A stretch of DNA of 64,000 bases from Clostridium_AW sp040797845 (GTDB lineage: Bacteria > Bacillota > Clostridia > Clostridiales > Clostridiaceae). Shown one piece after another: positions 7,969 through 16,743 of this stretch. The stretch covers positions 62,001 to 126,000 of the forward strand of contig JBFNFA010000012.1 in NCBI GenBank assembly GCA_040797845.1. Reading direction: 5' to 3'. The notes beneath the pieces were generated by a model. It was not told the DNA's origin, searched no databases, and was given only the letters and a program-made list of their open reading frames with translations. The first letter of the stretch is position 1; each line of letters starts with the position of its first letter. Position numbers and translations under genes: made by a program.

Positions 7969-10281
7969 ATGATTGGGGATAGGGGTGCTAATAATAAATA
8001 TGGTGAAGTTATAGAAAATATGTTTGATGGATTTATGTATAGCAAGATTATTTTGGATAGTAATTCAATACCAATAGACTTTGTTTTTGAAGAAATCAAT
8101 GATAAGTTCATAAATGTTTTGGGAACCAGTAAAGAGAATATAATGGCCAAAAAAGGAAGTGAAATATTAAAAAAATACAAAGGGGGAGATCTGTCCTCTA
8201 TTTATATTTATGGAAATATAGCTTTAAATGGAGGAATGGCTAGATTTGATGAATATTGGCAAGGCATTGATAAGTGGTTTTCTGTATTTATTTACAGCGA
8301 TAAAAAGGATTATTTTGCTATGACATTAATAGATATAACAGGTATGAAAAGAACTTGGAATAAAATTAATAAATTATCTGATAGTTTGGTTAGGTATTTA
8401 CAATTACCCTTTGGAAACATAGACTACAGCATTATTTGTAAGGATATTCTAAAATTATCTGAAGGAAAAATAGCTGCTCTCATTATGTATGATAAGAGGA
8501 ATAGTGCTTTTAAATTTAAGTCTTTGCAAGGATTAGATGAAAATTTAAAAGTATTTGATTCTATCATAGGATACAAGCTATTAGGGAAAAATTTACCCAT
8601 GGATAAAAGAATCAATAAATTGTTGAGGGAAGAAAGAACTGTCAGATTTTATACTATTGGGGAGTTTCTAAGCAACATTGTTAGTGAAGACAAAATAACT
8701 TTAATAAAAGATAAAATAAATGTAGATTATTGTTGCAGTGTAACAATCAAAGAAGGTAAGAATATCTTAGGAGAGCTTATAATATTTATGCCTAAATATA
8801 AACCTATATTCGATAGTAGCATACTGGAGTTATATGCCAATTATTTAAGTTCATTTTTAATAAGGCAGAGCTTAGAAAGGGAATTAAAGGAAAAAGAAGA
8901 AAGATGGAAATTTGCTATTGAAAGCAATGGCGATGGGGTTTGGGATTGGAATATTAAAACCAATGAAGTCATATTTTCTAACACATTTTTACACATGTTA
9001 GGTTACGAAGAAAATGAAATATCAAAGGACTTTCAGTCTTTTATTGCTTTAATTCCTACAGAAGATTTACACTTATTTTATGATAATCTTCAAAAACATT
9101 TCAATGGTGAAAGTGATATTTTAAGGATAGAACATAAATTGAAATGTAAGGATGGATATTATAAAGAATGTTTGGCTAGAGGGAAAATAGTAGGATGGGA
9201 TAGCAATGGAAATCCTAATAGAATGATTTGCACTCATACGGATATTACGGAAAGAAAAAGAGCTTTCCAAAAGGTAGCTTATCTTTGCTTCCATGATAAT
9301 TTAACGGGACTATACAATAGAGTCTTTTTAGAGGAAGAAATGAGAAGATTGGATACTAAAAGGCAGTTGCCATTAACTATAATAATGGGAGATGTAGATT
9401 GTTTAAAGTTAGTTAACGATGCCTTCGGTCATGATGAAGGTGATAAATTGATAAAAAATGTAGCTAGAATACTGAAAAAGTGCTGTAGAGAAGAGGATAT
9501 AGTTGCTAGAACAGGGGGAGATGAATTTGTAATAATGCTACCTAAGGTGACAGAGGAAAGAGGGCTTAGAATAGTAGAAAAAATTAAAGATATGTGTAAA
9601 AGAGAGGTTGGTTGGATTATCCAACCTAATATTTCCTTAGGGGTAGCCACTAAAAATAACAATGAAGAAAGTATTGCTGATGTATGCAAAAAAGCTGAAG
9701 AGAGAATGTATAATAATAAACTCTTAGGAAGCAAAGAATTAAAAAAGAAAATAACTAATCATTTAACCGAAATACTCAATAAAAAATCTCAAAACAAAGA
9801 AGAAGATTTAGCTATGGTAAAGGACCTATCTTTAAAAATAGGTGAGCATTTAAATTTAAGTAAAGAAGAAATGGATCCTCTATTAACATTATCAACTATA
9901 TATAATATAGGGTTAATTGCTATGCCGGAAAAATTATTAGAAAAACAGGGAGATTTCAATGAAATAGAGATGGAGATAATTAAAAGACATTGTGAAACAG
10001 GATATAGGATAGCATCCTGTATCCCAGATTTTGCTTATATTGCAGATCACATATTATGTCACCATGAGTATTATAATGGAGAAGGGTATCCACAAGGGTT
10101 AAAAGGAGAAGAAATCCCCTTGTTATCTAGAATAATATGTGTTTTAGAAGCTTATATCAAATACGAAGATAAGCAATCAGGATTAGAAGAAATAATGCTG
10201 TATTCCGGTGAGAAATATGATCCTAAGATAGTAGATGCTTTGGAAATAGTTGTAAGGCATTATGAAAATATGGAGAAATAG
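7969..10281 (+). CDS. PAS-GAF-like-PAS-GGDEF-HD-GYP-type c-di-GMP signalling protein
   Basis: A 770-aa cytoplasmic protein with no clear membrane segment. Order: PAS-like (~10-125), GAF-like (~130-300), PAS/PAC (~310-425, WDWNIKTNEV), GGDEF domain (~430-590) and an HD-GYP-type domain (~610-765). The GGDEF motif is intact (516-520) and is preceded by a canonical RxxD inhibitory site (REED), so diguanylate cyclase activity is likely. The HD-GYP domain keeps HHE (698-700) and GYP (706-708), but the expected HD dyad is YN (645-646) and the following Lys is absent, so phosphodiesterase activity is doubtful. It is monocistronic, and its 3' side faces the cooS hairpin. Confidence 0.85.
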   Translation: MIGDRGANNKYGEVIENMFDGFMYSKIILDSNSIPIDFVFEEINDKFINVLGTSKENIMAKKGSEILKKYKGGDLSSIYIYGNIALNGGMARFDEYWQGIDKWFSVFIYSDKKDYFAMTLIDITGMKRTWNKINKLSDSLVRYLQLPFGNIDYSIICKDILKLSEGKIAALIMYDKRNSAFKFKSLQGLDENLKVFDSIIGYKLLGKNLPMDKRINKLLREERTVRFYTIGEFLSNIVSEDKITLIKDKINVDYCCSVTIKEGKNILGELIIFMPKYKPIFDSSILELYANYLSSFLIRQSLERELKEKEERWKFAIESNGDGVWDWNIKTNEVIFSNTFLHMLGYEENEISKDFQSFIALIPTEDLHLFYDNLQKHFNGESDILRIEHKLKCKDGYYKECLARGKIVGWDSNGNPNRMICTHTDITERKRAFQKVAYLCFHDNLTGLYNRVFLEEEMRRLDTKRQLPLTIIMGDVDCLKLVNDAFGHDEGDKLIKNVARILKKCCREEDIVARTGGDEFVIMLPKVTEERGLRIVEKIKDMCKREVGWIIQPNISLGVATKNNNEESIADVCKKAEERMYNNKLLGSKELKKKITNHLTEILNKKSQNKEEDLAMVKDLSLKIGEHLNLSKEEMDPLLTLSTIYNIGLIAMPEKLLEKQGDFNEIEMEIIKRHCETGYRIASCIPDFAYIADHILCHHEYYNGEGYPQGLKGEEIPLLSRIICVLEAYIKYEDKQSGLEEIMLYSGEKYDPKIVDALEIVVRHYENMEK

Positions 10282-10291
10282 AATAATAGAA

Positions 10292-10342
10292 AAACCTTCT
10301 GGTAAAACTATTTTGGAATAAACTTTACAGGAGGTTTTTTTT
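10292..10342 (+). promoter_or_regulatory. Terminator-like hairpin that contains the cooS ribosome-binding site
   Basis: Arms 10292-10306 and 10324-10337 pair almost perfectly (one bulge, one G-U); the 3' arm contains AGGAGG (10329-10334), the cooS Shine-Dalgarno sequence, and eight T follow directly up to the ATG at 10343. It can act as terminator of the upstream gene and would also hide the cooS ribosome-binding site. The dual role is inference. Confidence 0.6.
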
Positions 10343-12466
10343 ATGTCTGATAAGGATATTAAAAGCTCATACGAAGAAAGTGCAAAAAGAATGAGCGGTG
10401 GGACAGAAACTCTAGGGTCTAAAGTAAAAGATACCAACGATCCTAATGAACACAATGATTTGCATGAAAAGATTAAGGTGAACTATAATAATTCAGCGGA
10501 TTTTTCTTCCATGGAAGAAGTACATAAGTGGCAGAGGGAACACGTGAAAAAAGAACAAGGAAAAAATGGGTATCCTTTAAACGTAATAATTGACCCAGCC
10601 ATGAGAGAAATGTATAAAGTTGTGCATGATGCAGGTTTAACTAACGTATTTGATAGATTTTCACAACAGCAACCTATACAATGTAAATTTTGTATAGAAG
10701 GATTATCTTGTCAATTATGCGCAAATGGACCCTGCCGTATAAATGAAAAAGTACCAAGAGGAACTTGTGGTGTTGATGCTCATACTATGGTGGCTAGAAA
10801 TTTCATGTATAGACATGTTACTATAGGAACTTCAGCTAATATATTCCACTGTCATCAAGCTGCTCGTACATTAAAAGCAGCGGGAGAGCATCCTGAAAGT
10901 GGATTGAAAATTAGAGATGCCGAAAAGCTTAAAAAATACGCTGATATGGCGGGCTTAGATGCCAATAAACCAATTGAAAAACTGGCAATAGAATTTGCTG
11001 ATTGGGTTATGAATGATATTCATTCTCCTTACCATATACCTTCAAAAACAGTTGAAGCTTTTGCTCCTACAAAACGTAAAGAATTATGGAGACAGCTTGG
11101 TTTATTCCCAGGAGGAGGATATAGTGAAGTAGCCTATGCTCAAACTAGATGTATGACTAACTTTACATCAGATCCAGTAGAGTTTTTATTAAATAGTGTA
11201 AGATTAGGTATAGCTAATGAATACCAAGGACTATTCCTCTTAGACATTATTCAAGAAATACTTATGGGAACTCAAGAAATAGCTAAAAAGAAACAAAATA
11301 TGGGATTGTTAAAAGAAAATATGATAAATGTAGTTACAAATGGTCATATGCCATTACTTGCTCATGTTGCTATTGACTTAGCTTCAACGGATGAGTGGCA
11401 GCAAAAGGCTAAAGCTGTAGGTGCTGAAGGCATTCAAATATTAGGTCATGTATGCGAAGGACAACAGCTTATAAACTATGAAGGTACTCACAATCAAAAA
11501 GGTTATGGTGGCCAAGAGGGAGAATGGTTGTCACAAGAATATTTATTAGCTACGGGTGTAATAGATTTATTTATGTTTGATTATAACTGTACTGTAGCTA
11601 CAATGCCTATTTTTGCAAAGAGATTTGGAACTAAATTATTGAGTACTCATCCAGTAATAAAACTTCAAGGTACGGAAACCTTAGATTTTGTTCCTGAAAA
11701 AATGAAAGAACAAGCGGAAAAAGCGTTAGATAAAGCACTTGAAGCATTTAAACAGCGTAAATCAGAGAATAGAAAAGTATATATTCCACCTTATGTATCG
11801 GAATGTACTGTAGGATTTAGTACTGAATCCGTGAAAAAAGCTTTAGGTGGAAGCTTTAAACCTTTAATAGAGCAAATAGTCAATGGAAATATCAGAGGTA
11901 TAGCTACTATTGTAGGATGTACTACTGCAAGATATGACCAGGGTGGAAGTAATATATTTAAGATTACTCAAGGCTTAATCAAGAACAATATAATAGTACT
12001 ATCTGGAGGATGTACATCTAGTGTAATGGAATACACTGGTCTTACTAATCCGAAAGCTGCTGATGAGTGTGGAGAGGGATTAAAAGCTGTATGTAAGAGT
12101 TTAGGAATACCACCGGTTTTATCTTATGGTGCTTGTGTAGATATAGGAAAAATGACTCATACAGCAAAAGAAATCGCTGATGAATTAAATGTAGATACAA
12201 ATAAATTGCCTTTAGTAATTGGAGCACCTGAATATTTAGAGCAGAAGGCAGTAGCAGATGCTTGTACTGCAGTAGCTTTAGGTTGGTTAGTGCACGTAGC
12301 TCCAGTTCCATCAATAACAGGAAGTGATGTAGTTGTGAAGACTCTTACTGAAACCACTGAAACCCTTGGATTAGGAAAAGTAGTAGTTGAAATGGATGCG
12401 GAAAAAACAGTTCAAATATATGTAGATCATATAGAGAAAAAACGTAAAGAATTAGGATTAAATTAA
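10343..12466 (+). CDS. cooS: Anaerobic Ni-Fe carbon monoxide dehydrogenase catalytic subunit
   Basis: A 707-aa CooS-type CODH that interconverts CO and CO2. About 75 extra N-terminal residues precede the conserved core. Cysteines for the electron-transfer clusters lie at 114-142; the ligands of the Ni-Fe-S C-cluster are recognisable in NGHMP (His), GHVCEG, DYNCTVA, VGCTTAR, SGGCTSS and SYGACVD, so the active site looks complete. The D-cluster pair is C114-x2-C117, with Ser at 122 where most CODHs have Cys. No cooF, cooC, acs or hydrogenase gene is adjacent, so the electron partner is unknown. The ATG follows AGGAGG by 8 bases, inside a hairpin. Confidence 0.92.
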   Translation: MSDKDIKSSYEESAKRMSGGTETLGSKVKDTNDPNEHNDLHEKIKVNYNNSADFSSMEEVHKWQREHVKKEQGKNGYPLNVIIDPAMREMYKVVHDAGLTNVFDRFSQQQPIQCKFCIEGLSCQLCANGPCRINEKVPRGTCGVDAHTMVARNFMYRHVTIGTSANIFHCHQAARTLKAAGEHPESGLKIRDAEKLKKYADMAGLDANKPIEKLAIEFADWVMNDIHSPYHIPSKTVEAFAPTKRKELWRQLGLFPGGGYSEVAYAQTRCMTNFTSDPVEFLLNSVRLGIANEYQGLFLLDIIQEILMGTQEIAKKKQNMGLLKENMINVVTNGHMPLLAHVAIDLASTDEWQQKAKAVGAEGIQILGHVCEGQQLINYEGTHNQKGYGGQEGEWLSQEYLLATGVIDLFMFDYNCTVATMPIFAKRFGTKLLSTHPVIKLQGTETLDFVPEKMKEQAEKALDKALEAFKQRKSENRKVYIPPYVSECTVGFSTESVKKALGGSFKPLIEQIVNGNIRGIATIVGCTTARYDQGGSNIFKITQGLIKNNIIVLSGGCTSSVMEYTGLTNPKAADECGEGLKAVCKSLGIPPVLSYGACVDIGKMTHTAKEIADELNVDTNKLPLVIGAPEYLEQKAVADACTAVALGWLVHVAPVPSITGSDVVVKTLTETTETLGLGKVVVEMDAEKTVQIYVDHIEKKRKELGLN

Positions 12467-12509
12467 AAATTAGAATTAAGTTAAAAAATTAAGATTAAGT
12501 TAATGTAAC

Positions 12510-12547
12510 AAAAAGCTTAGGTATTATAAAAATGCCTAAGCTTTTTT
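12510..12547 (+). terminator. Terminator after cooS
   Basis: Stem AAAAGCTTAGG / CCTAAGCTTTT followed by T-run. Confidence 0.85.
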
Positions 12548-12609
12548 GTTTGATATGAATATATAGTAAAAATTTTTAATAGTATATATAAATAAGCAAT
12601 GATAAGGGA

Positions 12610-12990
12610 ATGAGGGGATTGATAATCGAGAAGATAAGAGAAGTTGCTGATAAAATTTCCAATTCAGAGGATTTAGACTGTATTGAAGTGTTAGAAGATT
12701 TGATTTCATCAGCAGGTGAATTTGTTAAAAAGGTAAATACATTAGAAGGAGGCACTATTGTCTCTAAGTATTATAAAGATGGGGAAGAATTTAGAGAGTA
12801 CATGGCTGAGTTGGACAAAGAAAAAAAATTGGCTCATAATGAACTTATAGCTAATGTTAAAATAGTTAATAGATTATGTAAAAAATATAATATTCCCACT
12901 GTATATATTGGAGATGAAGAGGATAGAGCAGCTATTGGAAAATTTGGACTTGCATTAACCAATGAAATATTTTCTTCAAGAAGAACATAA
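12610..12990 (+). CDS. Hypothetical protein, DUF3232-like
   Basis: A 126-aa acidic, mostly helical, soluble protein with no catalytic motif that I recognise. It resembles small clostridial proteins grouped as DUF3232, but this is from memory of family style and not certain. The start is uncertain: GGG lies only one base before the ATG at 12610, and the stronger GAGGGG (12612-12617) has no normal start codon at proper distance. It lies alone between two terminators. Confidence 0.6.
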   Translation: MRGLIIEKIREVADKISNSEDLDCIEVLEDLISSAGEFVKKVNTLEGGTIVSKYYKDGEEFREYMAELDKEKKLAHNELIANVKIVNRLCKKYNIPTVYIGDEEDRAAIGKFGLALTNEIFSSRRT

Positions 12991-13022
12991 AAGCATGTAA
13001 ATTAAATACATGCTTTTATTTT
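12989..13022 (+). terminator. Terminator after DUF3232-like gene
   Basis: Stem AAAAGCATGTA / TACATGCTTTT with T-rich tail. Confidence 0.75.
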
Positions 13023-13107
13023 ATGGAATTATTGCTAATTTTGGTATATATCTTCATTAATTATTCAACTAAAGTTTATTGTTCTTATAAGTGTTATAAC
13101 GGTTTTA

Positions 13108-14505
13108 CTAGATATTCATATAATTTTTAATTAAAGAAAAAGGTACTTCAAATTTTACTACGCCTAATGCATAGGGAGCAATTTCATAAGGTTGGAAGTA
13201 AATAACCAATCTATCTTTTTCTATATAGAAATTTTGATCTTCTTTTATACCATCAAAGTCAACAATGGGGTAGTTTTCCTTATCTTTATTTCTTTCTTTT
13301 ATTTGTTTATTTATCTCGGTATTTATAACCTTTTTATAATCTACTCCGTTTTTAAATATATCTTTTAAATACAACTCTTTACCAGTAGTTAAATCCATAT
13401 TATAGGGAGCTACAGTATAATTACCATGGGCTCCACCGGTATATTGGTAATATAAAACTGTAAGGCTTAAAAGCTTATCATTAGCTAAATACACTGTATA
13501 ATCTGTATCTGCTGCGTAATCTATAATATTGAAACCCATTTTTTTAGATTCCTCTACAAAATCTGTTCCGGCTTTTTTTAATGAATTATTAAACTTTAAT
13601 GCATCATTTTTTAATAGCTTATTTAAGTTTTCCTGTACATTTTTATCTTTTAATCCAGTTATAACAGGAACTCTAATATCACCCTTAAATCCTGTCTCAT
13701 ATTCTTTTATTAGATCTGTATATATTACAGGGTTACCTTCTCTTAGCTGTAAATCTAAATTAACTCCTTTTTTAAAAGATTTAAATGGTATTTTAAATTC
13801 TTTAAAACCTCCAGCATAAGGAGCAATTTCGTAAGGTTCAAAATAAACTACCATATTATCTTCTGTTATATAAAAAGGTTGATCTTGCAGAATTCCTTTA
13901 AAATATCTACTTACGTCTTCATAATATTCAGAAGGATTTTCTTGAATTTTTTCTCGTACTACGGCATTTATTATTTCTTTGTAATTCTCACCAGGATTAA
14001 ATAAGTCCTTTAATGAGGCATTAGTTCCTGTTTTTGTATCTATATTAAAAGTTTTTTTACTACTCATGCCATGAGCTCCGCCGGTATATGAATAGTAAGA
14101 AATTGTAAGACTTAATAAGTTGTTTTTATTATAATGAACCTCATAATTTGCAGAAAGTCCGTATGGATTCATGAGGGTCCCTTCTTTTTTGCTTTCAAGG
14201 GCAGATTTTTTTATATCTTCTTTAAAATCTAATATTTTCTTTTCAATTTCTTTATTCAATTTTGTTTCAATATCTTTATTTTTGGGTAAAGATATTACAG
14301 GAATCTTAATATTTATATCCATTAAATCATTACTTTCTTTTAATTCTTTTGTAGATATTTTAACGGTATTTTCAATAGTTTTTTTAGTTGTTTGAATTTG
14401 TGAAATTTCCATTTGGGGCTTATCTACTAAATTATTTGCGAAAGTAGAAGTATAAGGATTTATGGTCAACATTCCAGTTAGTGTAGCTATTAATAATTTA
14501 TTCAT
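13108..14505 (-). CDS. Secreted protein with two DUF4163-DUF3298 (RsiV/PdaC-like) modules
   Basis: The 465-aa protein starts with a signal peptide (MNKLLIATLTGML...STFA). Two similar halves follow, residues ~50-250 and ~265-460; each has the phrase YTGGAHG and the phrase FEPYEIAPYA or FQPYEIAPYA, marking DUF4163 plus DUF3298. This module occurs in the anti-sigma factor RsiV, where it binds lysozyme, and in the peptidoglycan deacetylase PdaC. There is no deacetylase domain and no transmembrane anchor after the signal, so the protein is probably extracytoplasmic and binds cell-wall or lysozyme-like ligands. Start by GGAGGT 8 bases before the ATG at 14505. Confidence 0.8.
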   Translation of the reverse strand: MNKLLIATLTGMLTINPYTSTFANNLVDKPQMEISQIQTTKKTIENTVKISTKELKESNDLMDINIKIPVISLPKNKDIETKLNKEIEKKILDFKEDIKKSALESKKEGTLMNPYGLSANYEVHYNKNNLLSLTISYYSYTGGAHGMSSKKTFNIDTKTGTNASLKDLFNPGENYKEIINAVVREKIQENPSEYYEDVSRYFKGILQDQPFYITEDNMVVYFEPYEIAPYAGGFKEFKIPFKSFKKGVNLDLQLREGNPVIYTDLIKEYETGFKGDIRVPVITGLKDKNVQENLNKLLKNDALKFNNSLKKAGTDFVEESKKMGFNIIDYAADTDYTVYLANDKLLSLTVLYYQYTGGAHGNYTVAPYNMDLTTGKELYLKDIFKNGVDYKKVINTEINKQIKERNKDKENYPIVDFDGIKEDQNFYIEKDRLVIYFQPYEIAPYALGVVKFEVPFSLIKNYMNI

Positions 14506-14705
14506 TATAATTACCTCCATTAAAAAGACGTTTAATTTATGTTTTAAATATACTATATTTTCCAATGGAAGAGGTTACGAAATAACTAATTTAAAGTAAC
14601 AAATTGGTAACAAATTCATAGCAAATTTTTAAATGAGAATATAATTAAGACTTTGTAGTATAATTATATGGAAGTTTACTTGAAAGGAAAAGGGGAGGAT
14701 ATTTT

Positions 14706-15608
14706 ATGGAAAATAATATGGATGTGTTTCCAAAGCTTGAAACTGAAAGATTAACATTAGAAAGTATAGATGATAGTCATGTGGAAGATTTGCATAAATA
14801 CTGGTCTGATGAAAAAGTAACAGAATTTATGGACATAGATAATTTTACAGATATTGATGAAACCAAAAAAATGATAAATTTATTAAATAACCTTTATAGT
14901 CAAGGAAAAGTAATTCGTTGGGGGATATATAGGAAAGAAGACAACACTATAATAGGAAGCTGTGGTTATAATAGTGGACTGGAAGAGGAAATGACTACAG
15001 GTGAAATAGGATATGAAATAGGAAGAGAATATTGGGGAAAAGGATATATGGAAGAAGCTTTGAGAGCTATAATTGATTATGGTTTTGAAAAGCTTAATCT
15101 TAATAGAATTGAAGCTTATGTTGCAAAAGATAATGAAAAATCTTTAAAGCTACTATACAAATTAGGATTTAAGAAAGAAGGTTTATTGAGAGGCAAAGGT
15201 TTCTATAAAGGAAAATTTTGGGATGAATTTATCTTCGCTTTAATCAAAGATGAATGGGGAAAAAATCAAATAAGCAAAGTTCTTTTCCATGTAGATGAAA
15301 AAGAAAAGTTAGACTTAGCTTTTAAAAATATAAAAAATTTATTAAATGATTTAGGTGAAGAAAATACTTATGTAGAGATGGTTGTAAATGGTGCAGCAGT
15401 AGAGGAATTAAGAAAAGAGGAATTTAAATATAATGATATATTAAATGAATTGATTTCCTCTAGGGTTAAAATAGTTGCTTGCCAAAATTCATTAAATGCT
15501 ATGGAAATTGAGAGTGAAGACTTAATAGAATCAATAGTTACAGTATCTTCAGGGGTAGGAGAATTAGCAAAAAAACAAATGAATGGTTGGGCCTATATTC
15601 GTCCATAA
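14706..15608 (+). CDS. RimJ/RimL-type GNAT acetyltransferase fused to a DsrE-family (COG1416) domain
   Basis: The single 300-aa frame has two domains. Residues ~8-185 are a GNAT acetyltransferase of RimJ/RimL type (LETERLTLESI, EIGREYWGKGYM with the acetyl-CoA loop, and NEKSLKLLYKLGFKKEG). Residues ~190-300 are a DsrE/DsrF-like small Rossmann domain (KVLFHVDE..., VVNGAAVEEL) with a single conserved Cys in VACQNSLNA (C259), the probable sulfur- or thiol-reactive residue. The junction is uninterrupted. Substrate unknown. A 33-bp gap leads to the next gene. Confidence 0.8.
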   Translation: MENNMDVFPKLETERLTLESIDDSHVEDLHKYWSDEKVTEFMDIDNFTDIDETKKMINLLNNLYSQGKVIRWGIYRKEDNTIIGSCGYNSGLEEEMTTGEIGYEIGREYWGKGYMEEALRAIIDYGFEKLNLNRIEAYVAKDNEKSLKLLYKLGFKKEGLLRGKGFYKGKFWDEFIFALIKDEWGKNQISKVLFHVDEKEKLDLAFKNIKNLLNDLGEENTYVEMVVNGAAVEELRKEEFKYNDILNELISSRVKIVACQNSLNAMEIESEDLIESIVTVSSGVGELAKKQMNGWAYIRP

Positions 15609-15641
15609 ATTTTGTTTATGGTTAACTAAGGAGGGGATTTT

Positions 15642-16547
15642 ATGAGGGGCACAATAATTGAAGAAGTGGTCTACAAAAGTTTTGGCAAATGTATAAAAAT
15701 GAGTAATAGTGAAATAGAATTATATATTACTATAGATAAAGGTCCTAGGATTATAAGATATGGATTTATAGATGGAGAAAATCAATTTTGTGAAGATATT
15801 CCCACAACTGCGGAGGTTTTAGGTGATACTTGGAGATTAATGGGGGGGCATAGATTATGGCATAGCCCAGAGAATAATCCAAGAACTTATATTCCAGATA
15901 ACAAACCAGTAAGATGGAGTAAAAGTGGCAACTCAATAGTATTAGAAATGGAAGAAGAACCATGGACACAGGTAAAAAAAGAGATGGAAATACATTTAAA
16001 AGATGAAGGAACGGAAGTGGAAATTCTTCATAAATTAACTAATAATAACGCTTGGACTATAGAGTTATCTGCATGGGCTATTACAGTTATGGCTCCAGGA
16101 GGCGTGGAAGTAATTCCACAGCCTAAGAGAGAAACAAATTTACTTCCTAATAGAGTCATATCTTTATGGCCCTATTCAAAAATGAATGATGAGCGCATAT
16201 ACTGGGGAGATAAATATATATTGTTGAAACAAAATAAAAGTAAAAAGGACCCATTTAAATTAGGAATTGCAAATGAAGAGGGATGGGCAGCCTATTTTAA
16301 TCATAATAGTTTATTTATAAAAAAATATGATCATATATTAGAAGAAAACTATCCTGATTTTGGAGCATCTTATGAAACTTATACAAATGAATATATGGTG
16401 GAAATGGAAACTCTATCGCCTTTTAAAAAATTACTGCCAGGTGAATCTATTACCCATATAGAAAAGTGGCAATTGATAGAGGATGTTTTTTATCCCGGAG
16501 AAGAGGAAATAGAAATAGAAAATATATTTAAGATAAAAGGAATTTAG
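15642..16547 (+). CDS. DUF4380 protein, aldose-epimerase-like fold
   Basis: A 301-aa soluble protein resembling DUF4380, whose members have the galactose-mutarotase-like beta-sandwich. Recognisable stretches are GPRIIRYGF near the N-terminus, GGHRLWHSPE in the middle and ELSAWAITVMAPGG. Conserved His and Glu could bind a sugar, but activity is unproven. AAGGAGGGG precedes the ATG. It probably shares a transcript with the GNAT-DsrE gene upstream and ends at a strong terminator. Confidence 0.75.
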   Translation: MRGTIIEEVVYKSFGKCIKMSNSEIELYITIDKGPRIIRYGFIDGENQFCEDIPTTAEVLGDTWRLMGGHRLWHSPENNPRTYIPDNKPVRWSKSGNSIVLEMEEEPWTQVKKEMEIHLKDEGTEVEILHKLTNNNAWTIELSAWAITVMAPGGVEVIPQPKRETNLLPNRVISLWPYSKMNDERIYWGDKYILLKQNKSKKDPFKLGIANEEGWAAYFNHNSLFIKKYDHILEENYPDFGASYETYTNEYMVEMETLSPFKKLLPGESITHIEKWQLIEDVFYPGEEEIEIENIFKIKGI

Positions 16548-16567
16548 TAATTTAAGTGGACAAATAT

Positions 16568-16600
16568 AGGTTTTTGACACAAGATCAAAAACCTTTTTTC
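16568..16600 (+). terminator. Terminator after DUF4380 gene
   Basis: Ten-bp stem AGGTTTTTGA / TCAAAAACCT plus T6. Confidence 0.85.
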
Positions 16601-16743
16601 GTGTGAAGAGTTTGTTTAAAGCATTCTATTTAGCATTTATATATGTTGAATTTAAAAAAATTAATTTTTTTAAATTAATTAAACTAAAAAAGGAATTTAT
16701 TTTTTTTTGTAGAATAAAAATAGTAAGGAATGAGGTGAAAACT

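Noticed and set aside
13529..13819. Open frames opposite large genes (e.g. inside the DUF3298 gene, mreB, minD, dnaK)
   Set aside because: No ribosome-binding site, low-complexity Leu/Ser/Phe-rich products, and complete overlap with well-supported genes.
16603..16743. N-terminal 47-residue extension of the GNAT protein
   Set aside because: AT-rich, Phe/Lys-heavy, begins right at a terminator; ATG 16744 has GAGGTG.
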